Below are positions 46,419 to 57,483 of a stretch of DNA of 64,000 nucleotides, one piece after another (the first letter of the stretch is position 1; every line of letters starts with the position of its first letter). Both the position numbers and the translations under genes were made by a program. Under the pieces are notes generated by a model. That model did not search any database. It was not told where the DNA came from and was given only the letters and a program-made list of their open reading frames with translations. Origin of the DNA: Rhexocercosporidium sp. MPI-PUGE-AT-0058 (taxonomy: Eukaryota; Ascomycota; Leotiomycetes; Helotiales); contig JAGTJL010000005.1 in assembly GCA_020746875.1 (NCBI GenBank), positions 1,860,001 through 1,924,000 of the forward strand, written 5' to 3'.

Positions 46419-46820
46419 TATTACGGTCTGTGTATTTACTCGGTGTAAATACGAGAAGTTATATTAACTTTAATAATCGAGAAGTAAATATATTACGTAT
46501 AAAAAAATAAATATTAATTAATATAATTAATATATTATTTTTAATTAAATATAAAGCTCTTATTTAATAATAAACGTATTAATCTTTATATTAAACTTCT
46601 CGTGTTTTTAAAACTGCTAAAATCGCTAGACTTTTAGCGGTCTATCGGTTTTAATAATCGTTACGTAAAGAAGTCGCGTAATTTAAAAGTTTATTTATTT
46701 TTTAATTATTTATTAATAATAATAATAATAATTATATAATATATAATTTATAAAATCTTAAATATTAAAGTCTTTAAAGCAGTACTTTTAAAAGTAATGC
46801 TTTCTTAATATCTTATTCGT
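46419..46820 (-). repeat. Inverted, truncated copy of the outer gypsy LTR
   Basis: Starts TATTACGGTCTGTGTATTTA, the inverse of the LTR2 terminus, and matches LTR2 in reverse for about 400 bp. Homology ends abruptly near 46,820, short of the 471-bp LTR length. With LTR2 it forms a large imperfect palindrome around the 416-bp spacer. Confidence 0.8.
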
Positions 46821-48814
46821 CTGCCTCGATATTACGATAATCTCCGACGGGATATTATTAAGATTCTTTTAAAATAAAAGAATAAGGAAAAATAAAAAGT
46901 ATTAGCGAAAGTATTAAAATCGGAATTTAAGAAGTATAATCGATAATAAATCCGAGAGTTTATGAATTTTCTCCGAGAATTTATTATAATTTAACGTATC
47001 GCTGTAAATCTTAAAGAGTTATTGTCGATTTTATTTTCAAGTCTCGGAAGCTTTTATATACCGAAAAATCCTAAATAAAGTCGATTAAAGCAGAATTTTT
47101 TTCTTAGGATTACCTGTTTTTTTTTCGAAATAAAATTATTAAATAATTCATAATCGATAACATTAAATTAAAATCTTATAAGAAAAAGTATCCCGAATTC
47201 ATAAAATATATTTTTAAAATAATTAAAAGTAAGCAAACGATAAAAGCTCTTCAGTAAGAGAAATAGTTAATAACGTCGTATATAAAGGAAATTTAAGACT
47301 TAATAAAAGAATATATTTAACTTTTAATAATCACTGAAGTAATAAAAAAGGCACTTATTACGCTGCTTTTCTCGGAGAAAGCCAAAGTAAATACTAATAA
47401 AATAAAAGCTTTAATTATAAAGATAATTAACTTAAAAATAAATCTTATTTATTTTAAATTAAATTAACTTTTAAATGCAAAGCTTTACGTTTTAAAGTTT
47501 AGTCTTAAGAGTCGAATCTTATTTTAATATATTTAATATATTTAATATAAGTATATTAGTCTGGGGTACTTTTAGTAAGATAATAAAAGCGGAATAATAG
47601 ATTTAAGCGGAAGCGTTAATATTAATACGATAAGGTACGAGAATAAAATATATAATTTTTATAATAACTAGTTAGAAAGCTTATTATATAAATTCAGAGA
47701 TTAATATCCTTTCTTTTATTATTTTGTCGATAATAACATTTATTATATTAATAAATATAAGAAAATTTGTATTAAATCGTATTAAAAAGATATTTAATTA
47801 ATTTAGAAAAAGTCAAGATAATCTTAAATCGCAGCGATTCGATAAAAAATTAATAGCACAGAATATAATAAGAACTTAAAAGTACGTAAATCTAATCGCT
47901 TAATTTATATTATCGAAAAACGATTAAAAAAAAAGTAGATTCGGCCTCAAAGAATCGGTTAAATAATTCTTTTAACGTAAATATTATATAAGAAGAAAAG
48001 TAAGTTAATTTTAAAAGTCTTTAATATTAATTAATATAACCGGAATTAAAAAGAAATTAATAAGTATAAGGAAATTATGCTTTATACTTTTAATAAGAAG
48101 ATAATATTATAAAATACTTTTAAATAAAGCGAATAAGGAATTAAAAAGAATTAACGAAATTAACGAAAATAACGAAAATAATAAAATAAAAACCGATTTT
48201 ATTAGCTTTAAAGTTAAAATTATAACTAAACGCTTAATTAAAAGAAAAAAGTTAACTAGAGTTTTAAAAAAAGAAAAATAAGTAAATTAATATACTTCGA
48301 TCGTAGCTTAAGAGCGAGTAATAAAGAATATTATAAATTAAAACTTAAACTTTAAATTAAAAGACTTATACAGATTATAATCGTATTAAGATTAAATAAC
48401 GAATTACTAAATCTTAATTATTTTTACCGAAGGAAGATACGAGATCGAGATTATACTTATAAGTAGCGAAAAGGCGTTTTAATTAAATTCAAGATTAAAT
48501 AAGCTTTTTATTAAAATAATTAATCTCGCAGATTATTTAAAAAATCTTTTAAAAAAGAAAGATTTTAATTAACGTAATTGCTAAATAAACTGAAATTATT
48601 TGTAATTACCCGGAAATAATTATATAAATACCGAAATTATAAGTTACGATAATAAAACAAATTAAAAGTAAAGTTACGATCGACTGCGAAGCGGAAATTA
48701 ATATAATAAATCGAGCTGTAATAGAAGAAATAAGACTCTTAATCTTTAACTATAAAGCTTTAACGTTTATTATTATTATTAGAAAAAAATTCATATTCGC
48801 AGGTTATATTTAAA

Positions 48815-49371
48815 AGCCATAGCTAAATCGATATACGTGAATAACTAAATCGACATTCGCTAACCAAGCGAGCCGAAAATGAAAGGTATATTTATTACTA
48901 CTAAAATTTGTATGAATAACTATATATAATATATAACTGAGACTAATTCCACGTTATTAAAATTATTATCTCTTTTAGCTTTATATTATGAGAGTAGTTG
49001 TAGACAGGCCAGTTTATATTATAAATGCTTGACTAAATAATATAAAGGCAGAACTAGAAGAGAGGTCAAATAATAAAGGTTTTCGACGGGTATTAGAAGG
49101 TGTTACGCGTGAAACTCTACAGTAATAAGATAATAATAATAGTAGTAGTCTTATACCTGAGAAAGTTATGGAATTACTTTCTGAATAATTTTAATTTTCG
49201 GTCTTAGAGATAATTACGTAATTATAAATATTTATAATATATATAAGTGGCCTTTACTAAATAATACAAATTAGTATAGCACAGCGAGGTTGATAAATAA
49301 TACTCGCTAAGTTAATAAAATTTTAGCATATGTCGATTTAGTTATTCACGTATATCGATTTAGCTGTGGCT
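48815..49371. mobile_element. hAT-like MITE, copy D (557 bp)
   Basis: Left end AGCCATAGCTAAATCGATAT, right end inverse AGCCACAGCTAAATCGATAT. Exact 8-bp duplication TATTTAAA at 48,807-48,814 and 49,372-49,379. The ends carry the tandem AGCTAAATC motif. The middle holds GC-richer patches (GGTTTTCGACGGGTATTAGAAGG) but no gene. Confidence 0.92.
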
Positions 49372-51832
49372 TATTTAAAATGTAATAATAAATATTAAAA
49401 GAATTAAAAATTATAACGATTTTATAATTATTAATAACGTAAGTTATAATATCTTATTAAATATATTATTTATCTTAAAAAAAAACTTATAAGTTTTAAT
49501 TACCTTAAGAATAAAATTATATAAGTAATCTTTTTAAATATAAAAAGAATAGCAATTAAGAGAATTATAATTACTAAGGATAAAGCAGAGTACGAAGACG
49601 AAACGGAAAATGTTTAATTAATATACGTATTAAAGAAAATATTAGTTTTTGAGAAAGCTTAAATAATTTAGATTTAAGAGATTTTATTAATAATCCGAGA
49701 TTATTAATTAAAAGTAGGATTTTAAGAGATTTTGCAAGTGTTTCGGATCTTTAGTTATTATTAAAAGAGGCAAGAATAAAAGGAAAAGAATATAAAATTC
49801 TTAATCCCGGACTAAAAGTTAAATATTAATTAAAACTAAAGATTTTTATAGGCTATAGCTAAATCGCCATAATCAAATAGCTAAATCGCCATACGTTAAC
49901 TAGGCGAGCTAAAAGTGTAGTATATATTTATTACTACTAAGGTTTATATATATAACTATATATAATATATTATAGGCTTATTATAATTATATTAATTCAT
50001 TTAAATCTTCTTTAAACTCCGTATTCTAAGTATATAACTTAACTCCCTTAATTACATCCCTTTAAATTATAATTTCATTAGCTATAATAGTATTTATTAT
50101 ATTATTTAAATAATAAATTAATAATATACTATATATATATTCTCTCTCTCTCCGTGTACCGGGTTCATAACTATTTTAATATCTATCCTTAAGCCTTTAT
50201 ATTACTATTACAATAATAACAGGCTATTTTATATTATAAAAGCTGCTTAAGTAATGTAAAAGCAGAGCTTAAAGGTAATTTAAAGAATAAAGAGTCCCGG
50301 CGAGTACTTAAAGGAGGTACTCTACTATTAATAGCACTTTTAAGTCTACCTTTCCTTTTAACTTTTAATAAATTTAAGAGTAAAAGAAGAGCTAAGAGAG
50401 GAATATATACTAATTCAAGCCTATTATAATATTAATAGCAATAAATATTATTTAGTAAAACACTTCCACCTTCTTATTATCGTTTTTAAAGAATATAAAA
50501 GCAAAATAAACCTAAAGCTTATTATATAATACATATATAATTATTTAATAAAGGACTTTTGGCAAGGAGCTTACTGAGCTCTTATATAATTTTTAAAAAG
50601 GCCTGGCTATAAATAAATAAAAGAATTATAATTAAAATAAATATATTTATATTATACTAGGGCTGTAATTATTATTATACAATAGTTAAAGATATACTAG
50701 AGTATTAAGCATTTTAAAAAAGCTATAATTTGAGAAATACTCCCTTAAGATCAGTATGCCTACGCTATAAATACAGCTTCAAAATAATATAATATCCTTC
50801 AATTAAATTAGTAACTATAACCCTAAAGTAATATAATTAGTTTACTTAAAAAGCAATAAGCTTTTCTTTTTAAAAGAGCTAAGTACTCTTATAATATCTT
50901 ATAGCACTTACTAAAAACTTAACACGCAAATTTTTTAAGGTAGTATTATATACCTCCTCAATTATATTAACTAATAATACATTCCAAGAGCTTAAGAATA
51001 CTTAAAAGCGTGAATAATATGTCCAGTTTTTAATAACATCTTTAATTAACTTAGAGAAGTACTTCTTAGTCTTTATAAGTACATTTATATTATAATATTA
51101 TCGGCAAAAGAAATAACGTATAAATAAAAAGAATATTTTAATATACTTAATTAAAGTCAGTTTTTTATTTGTCATAATAAAAACTGGCTCTTAAATTATA
51201 TGCTAAGACGTAAGCACTTTAAGCTATATTAGCGCCTAAGTATAATCTTTTTTAGTCTCCCTTAATAGAAACACTAAACTAAGCTAAATCATTATATTAT
51301 TCCTTATAATACTACATATATTTAGTAACTGTATATTAAATCGGTTGGTTTTATATATATAATCGAAGAGTAAGATATTAAGGTGCTACTTTCATAATTG
51401 AAGAGAAATAAGGTGGATAAAGAAGAGGCGCTATAAAAGACTACTTTAAAAGTAAAATTAAAAGGAAAAGTCATTTGCTTATAGCTCCTATAATTTGTAA
51501 GTAATAAAATTAATTTTGTAAAAAGGAATTATATACCTTTATAAGCTATTAAATTAATGACTTTCTACTTAGCTCCCTTTTGCGCTTTATTTATATTAAA
51601 TTAAAAATATCTTTAAAAACTAAAGAGGTATTAAAGTCTTCTTCCCGTAAAGCTAATAGAATTTAAGCATTTAATAGACCGGCCTTAATTAAAGAGCTAA
51701 TTAAAGCACGCACTTTTGCCGGAATAAAAGTAATTTTATATGTTAGATAAGCTGTGAAGTCTGCAGAAGCCGCATAATTATATATAGCGTTTATAACCCT
51801 TAATTATTACTTTTCTAATACTCTGTCTTTTA

Positions 51833-53687
51833 ACGTAGGTGGTAAGCGAGTGGTTATTGTAAACGAGTGGTTACGCCCCCCCACCTACCCGAACAGAAAT
51901 CACTAATATTAATCAACGCGTAATTATTAACTCTTAAAACCAGTTTTATTCTATTATCTACGTGCTGGGCATGTACGGGCATTATGTTCAGTTGCTCTAC
52001 ATATACTACACCTTGCTAAGGCGCGTGGTTGGGGCTGTGCACGTGGTTCTGCCTCCTCCTCTATAGGCCCGTTTTCAGCTATTTCTACTAGTTCTATGCC
52101 CTCTTGAACTGTAAGAACCCCCCCAGGTTGTATAAAAGACCTCCTTATTGCTCTCTTCCTCTTTTGACGTGCGTTTTCGGCCCGTAACTGCTTATTCTCC
52201 TCTGCTAGAATTGAAGCATTATGCATAGCTATTTTGCACCCCTTAACTAACTGCTGAAATGCGAAATCTGTAGGACTAGAAGGGATATTTGGATGCATCC
52301 GACGCTGTAAAGACTCTTTAATTGACTTTGCTTGAAGATCTACTGCTTCGGGATACTGTGGTGTCTTTGGAGTCCATGGTAGAGGTAGTGTAGGTGGGGG
52401 AGTAGGTGTACGGATCTGTATATTAAGCTTTGAGAGCACGCGTTCTGGGTCGAAAGGGACTAATCCGGTAGCTGCAAAACCACTGCGTGCAATAGCAGGA
52501 GTTATTGATTCCGGACGTGCTCTACTATATGCTGTAAGGAAGTCCGCTTTGTCGATATAGTTGACTCCATTACGCATTAATTGCTCGATCTGACGCCCGT
52601 ACGCGCGTTTTAAGGTTGCAAAACAGCTCACATCCAAAGGTTGTAATAGGTGAGAGCTATGCGCGGGCATACAGAGAGTAATAATCTTGTGCTCTGTACA
52701 AAATAGGTCGAATTCCGGTGTTATGTGACTCCCATGCCCATCCAGAATTAAGAGTCTATACACTCCCTTTGTACGTGGTGCTGTATACGGCTCAAAAACA
52801 GTAGAGAGCCATAAAAGACCTAACTGATCATTAGTCCACCCCTTTTCACTGAGTGCAATTACCCAATCGCGTGGTAAATCGCTGCTGTACCACGTAGAGA
52901 TATGCACCTTTCCCTCAAGAATAATCACAGGAGGAGGCCCGTCACCTGTAGAGTCAATTGACTCAATAACTGTAACCCATTCGCGATTCCCTGGTTGAAC
53001 AGCAACTGCTCTACCTGCTCTTTCCTTGCTTGAAACTACCTTTGCAGTAGCTATCACCCCCATTTGGAACCCCGTCTCGTCAAAGTTATGTATATCCTCC
53101 ACTAGGATACCGTATTTCGCGATTGTGTTCCGTACAAGGTCAAACCAGGCTCGTATAATTGAGTAATCTTCGCAAAGAGCACGCTGGTAGTCGTATTTTC
53201 TTGTATATTTCGATTGGAGGGAGTGGTGCCGTTGTACGTAGTTATACACCCATTTTTGCCCAACAACCAAAGCTTCCACTACTCTTGCGCCACCGCGTTT
53301 TGAAAGCAGTATATTAGCCATTGCGCGTATAGACTGGAGTCCCACGGGTAGACCTCTTCCAATCATAGCTAATATCCATTGCTCAAGGGTCTGCTCTTCT
53401 AAGTCCGTAAGTTTCCTGCCGTTGGGTGTAGAAACGCGTCTTTCAGGGACACCCTTTACGCGTCGTGATGCTGTAGAATATGGTGCATTAAAAGCTTTGC
53501 AAGCTGTAAAAAGGTGCTTAAATTGGCCATTTTGAAAGGCTTGTATAGCAAGAGCGACTCGGCCTTCGTTTTGTGACATTTCGAGAGTAATTGGTTGAGT
53601 TATTCGTGGTTAGGTGTAGAGAGTTATGCGCGAAGGTGGGGGGGCGTAACCACTCGTTTACAATAACCACTCGCTTACCACCTACGT
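51833..53687. mobile_element. Intact Fot1/pogo-type (Tc1/mariner superfamily) DNA transposon, 1855 bp
   Basis: Perfect 54-bp terminal inverted repeats. They begin ACGTAGGTGGTAAGCGAGTG and contain a tandem pair GTAAGCGAGTGGTTA / GTAAACGAGTGGTTA followed by a run of seven C. Flanked by the TA duplication of this superfamily (51,831-51,832 and 53,688-53,689). One open transposase gene fills the interior. Base composition is normal, with plentiful CA and TG, in sharp contrast to all surrounding DNA, so it escaped RIP. It is inserted in hAT-like copy E. Confidence 0.95.
51954..53579 (-). CDS. Fot1/pogo-type transposase (DDE_1, CENP-B-like)
   Basis: 541 residues, uninterrupted, starting at the Met at 53,579 just inside the right inverted repeat. 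The N-terminal part (about 8-45) fits the Psq-type helix-turn-helix. Residues about 55-125 fit the CENP-B/Tc5 DNA-binding helix-turn-helix (KLTDLEEQTLEQWIL, VGQKWVYNYVQRH). The DDE_1 catalytic domain follows, with Asp167 in NFDETGF, Asp280 in LLILDGHGSH and Asp316 in HLLQPLDVSCF: all three present. A Pro-rich linker (391-409) leads to a basic, coiled-coil-like stretch (about 455-480). The C-terminus carries a zinc knuckle CxxCx4Hx4C (Cys524, Cys527, His532, Cys537). It cuts and pastes DNA at TA targets. Expression is not shown, but nothing in the sequence disables the gene. Confidence 0.96.
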   Translation of the reverse strand: MSQNEGRVALAIQAFQNGQFKHLFTACKAFNAPYSTASRRVKGVPERRVSTPNGRKLTDLEEQTLEQWILAMIGRGLPVGLQSIRAMANILLSKRGGARVVEALVVGQKWVYNYVQRHHSLQSKYTRKYDYQRALCEDYSIIRAWFDLVRNTIAKYGILVEDIHNFDETGFQMGVIATAKVVSSKERAGRAVAVQPGNREWVTVIESIDSTGDGPPPVIILEGKVHISTWYSSDLPRDWVIALSEKGWTNDQLGLLWLSTVFEPYTAPRTKGVYRLLILDGHGSHITPEFDLFCTEHKIITLCMPAHSSHLLQPLDVSCFATLKRAYGRQIEQLMRNGVNYIDKADFLTAYSRARPESITPAIARSGFAATGLVPFDPERVLSKLNIQIRTPTPPPTLPLPWTPKTPQYPEAVDLQAKSIKESLQRRMHPNIPSSPTDFAFQQLVKGCKIAMHNASILAEENKQLRAENARQKRKRAIRRSFIQPGGVLTVQEGIELVEIAENGPIEEEAEPRAQPQPRALARCSICRATEHNARTCPARR

Positions 53688-55843
53688 TAAGAGAAAGACT
53701 CTTATATAATACTTACACTTCTTAAATCTTGTATTTTAACGCCTCTTAAAGGAATCGATATCCTTTTGCTTACCCCTTAAGTTATATTTGCTTACTTAGT
53801 CGTAAATAAATAATACTCGTATAAGTTTAATATCTTATTACTTGAAAGCATACCCGTGAGCTTTAGCATATGCCTGGCAAGCAGTAAATCTAGTAATAAT
53901 ATTACTGTAAATTACTGCAGAAAGCGCAAGGCTATAAGCTTAAGGATTAGACGTTATAATAAGAAGAAATAATAATAATTATTTAAAGAATTTAAATAGC
54001 TTTAATTTTAATTCTTAACTTTAAGAGTAATTAAGTAATTATAAATATTTATATTATATATTAATAGCCCTTGCCTTTTAATATAAATTTATATAAGAGA
54101 AGTAGGTCTTTAAATATACTCGCTAAGTTACTAGAATTTTAGCGTATAATAGTTTAACTATTTAATTATAGCGATTTAGCTATGGCCTTTTTATATTTTA
54201 ATTAAATAAAAATAAAAAAGACTTCTTTATATTTAATAATTATTTACTTAAAGCTTTATTATTAAAATCGGTAAAAATTAATATATTATATAAAAAGAAA
54301 GCCGATAAAGTAAAGCTAATTAATTTAAAGAAAACAAATAAAAATATACTTAAAGGAATTAATAATTAATTCGAGGAAAACGAAAAAGCAAAGCTATTTT
54401 GCTCGAAAAGTAAACTTAACGATTTTATTATTAAAAAGTTCTTTAAGCTAATAATAAGAAATAGATTAATAAAAGAACAGTTTAGATAACTAATTATTAA
54501 AAGATAAATCTTAAAATAAAAATAAGAATTCTTTTACGAAACGCTTTTAAATTAAGAAACAGCATTAGCTTTCGACTAAACTTACTTAAAAATAAATAAA
54601 AAAAAAGCAGTTTTATTGCTTTTAAAAATTAAAATAATATCATATAAAGCGTAATAAGAAAAGTCTTTTTTTATACCGAAAGCTTTATAAGATAAAATTA
54701 TCTCAATGCTAAAAGAAAGCTAAAATAAGAAATCTTAAAATAATATTATAAATTATATAAAAATAAATGATTTCTTATAATTAAGAAAGAAAAAAGATTA
54801 TATCGACTTATTACGGCCGTAATAGAAATGAATAGAGTTACGTTACGAGACGCAAATATTTTATTAAATATTAATTAGTTTTTAACCGAATTTGCTAAAT
54901 TAATTATAATATTATTAGTAGACTGCTTCTTAAGGTATAATTAGTTTTTATAACACGCTTGATCAAAGAATATAATAACGATTTATATTTTAATTAATTT
55001 ACTTCGGATAACGAAACTTCCTTAAGAAGTAATTAACTCGATCGCTTAATTTATGCGAGTGATTTATAAGATTCTTTTAAATTATATTCCTTATATGGCT
55101 TTATTTTATATAAATAATATAAGAATTAAAGGTTTTACGTCGTTTTATAATAATAAAAAAGTGCTATTAAGAATCCGGAGACTTATTATAAAGTATATTT
55201 AAAACCTAAATAAAGTATTAATGCGCTTCGAAAGAGTAAATGCGATTATCGGACCGAAGTTTTAATATTATTTACTTAAATTAAAAATTATAAGATACGT
55301 TACGAATGATAAAAAGTAATATTTAAAAATTTCGAAAATTTCGAAAATTTACGAATAAAAGAATATAAAAGCGTAATAAAAGCAAGAGCGTTTATTAAAA
55401 TTATAATATATTATTGCTTTTAGATTAAAAACTTATTTATTATAGCGGCACCGATTTACGCTATAATAAAAAAAGAAATTAAGTTCGTTTAATTAAAACT
55501 TTAGAAAAAAATTATATAATTTTTGAAAAATACGCTTCTTTATATACTTGTTTTAATTAAAATTAATTATAAGCCCGAGGGAAGTAAGATTATCTTAATA
55601 ATGGATATTAGTAAGATAAGCTAAGGAGCGGTTCTTTAATAACTGAATAAAGATAAGAAAAAGCACTTTACGCGATTTGAGAGTAGATTATAAACGAAAG
55701 CCGAGAATTAATACGATATTATAAAGAAAGAATACCGAGGAGCTCTTAAAGTAATAAAGAAAATACAAAGTAAGCTTTACGAGGTATATTTTATCTTTAA
55801 AACCGACGCTAAAGTTCTTATAAAATAACTTAATAATTGTAAT

Positions 55844-56050
55844 GGTCTGTGCTCTTAGCGCTGATTGCGTAATCACTGCCCTTATAAGGACAGTGAGAAA
55901 GAAGAGGTAATCTTCCTTAGCAATTAGCTTCTGTATAAATTGAAATATCACCAGCGAGTTTACAGCGCTTCTCTAGCTATTCTATTCTGCCATAGTCACC
56001 TCAGCGTGCCAGTGATCATTATAATAATGTAGCGAGCGATTTACCCAAGG
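55844..56050. mobile_element. Short GC-richer insertion in gypsy RNase H
   Basis: The host coding relic reads QLNN...GAINKL with about 200 bp between, from roughly TCTGTGCTCTTAGCGC to CGAGCGATTTACCCAAG. This insert keeps normal CA/TG content, so RIP did not touch it. I find no clear inverted repeats or RNA polymerase III boxes, so its class (MITE, SINE or other) is open and its ends are approximate. Confidence 0.5.
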
Positions 56051-56524
56051 CGCTATTAATAAACTAAATTACTTAGATACGACTAATAGATTTTAAAGTT
56101 AAATATATCTTTAAGAACAGAAATACGGCAGCGAATAAATTATTTAAACGAGGAAAAAAATACTTTTCGAATATTATAAAATAATAAGAATAAGATATTA
56201 ATGAATAAATTGCAACCGAATTAAAAGTAATTATAATATTTAAAATAATAATTAAACAACTAATAAGCCCGGATTATAAGTCGTAAGAGCGAATTCTTAA
56301 TAATACTTATTTTAATAACTTAAAAGAAATCGCCCGCTTTTTAATAAGCTTTAAGCGCTCGGTTATAATTGAATTAAATGATTTTAAATGCTTTAAAAAT
56401 AAAGCCTTTTAATATTTCGTTCGCAATTATAATTTATATATAAGAGCCGATAATATATATTTAATAAAACTAATAATAAATAATAAGGCCAGGCGGTATT
56501 AAATTATTTCTGAGTATTATAAAA

Positions 56525-57139
56525 AGCTATAATTAAATCGCTATAATTAAATAGCTAAACCGCTATACGCTAAAATTCTAATAACTTAGCGAGTATATTT
56601 AAAGACTTATCCTTCTTATATAAATTTATATTAAAAATAAGGGCTATTAATATATAATATAAATATTTATAATTACTTAATCACTTTTAAAGCTAAGAAT
56701 TAATATTAAAGCTATTTAGATTCGTTAAATAATCATTACTACTTTTTCTTATTATAACGTTTAATCTTCAAGCTTATAGCCCTGCGCCTCTTGCAGTAAT
56801 TTACAGTAATATTACTACTGGATTTGCTGCTTGCTAAGCATATGCTAAAGCCCACAGGTATGCTTTTAAATAATAAAATATTAAACTTATACGAGTATTA
56901 TTTGTCTGCGACCGAAGCTGTGATTCAAAAGAATATAATAAGAAGGGTTGAGGTATATACTTAGAATACGGAGTTTAAAGAATATTTAAATGAATTAATA
57001 TAATTATAACGAGCTTATAATATATTATATATAATTATATATATAAATCTTAGTAGTAATAAATGCACACTGCACTTTCAGCTCGCTTAGTTAACGCATA
57101 GCGGTTTAGTTATTTAACTATAGCGATTTAGCTATGGCT
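56525..57139. mobile_element. hAT-like MITE, copy F (615 bp)
   Basis: Left end AGCTATAATTAAATCGCTAT (RIP-altered) and right end inverse of AGCCATAGCTAAATCGCTAT. Its first ~150 bp closely match the right end of copy E in reverse, so it is an internally deleted relative. Candidate 8-bp flanks (TTATAAAA, TATATAAA) do not match exactly. Confidence 0.82.
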
Positions 57140-57483
57140 TATATAAAAGGCAGATACTATAAGAAAGAAATAATATATTATTATCTTATTAAGTGCTTTT
57201 TCTAATAAAGTTTATTTAAAGATTATAGAGCTTTTTATAAAAGCTGCGTAAGTTATTAAAAATAGAAAGCGAAGAAAGAAAAGAACTTTTTATATTTTAT
57301 ATAGCTTATAAGAATATTTAAGAAAATGAGCTTAAATTTTATACGAGTTCTAATTATAAATAATAAGAAAAAATATTAAATTTTTATAAAAAAAGATTTA
57401 TCAAAATAGATCGAAGGAAAGGCCTTAAATTTAATTATAGCAAAAGAAATAATAAAAATTCTTTAAGAAAATCTTATTTAATA

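Larger units (their letters stand above)
49851..54187. mobile_element. hAT-like element, long copy E, hosting the intact Fot/pogo transposon
   Basis: Left end GGCTATAGCTAAATCGCCAT, right end its inverse, with an exact 8-bp duplication TTTTTATA at 49,843-49,850 and 54,188-54,195. It is 4,337 bp long, or about 2.48 kb without the nested transposon at 51,833-53,687. Its interior between 49,980 and 51,830 is stop-rich, RIP-mutated and homologous to 62,940-64,000 in the partial copy G, so this is a long form of the family. I cannot read a transposase through the damage. Copy F is a shortened relative whose left end resembles the right end of this copy. Confidence 0.88.
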
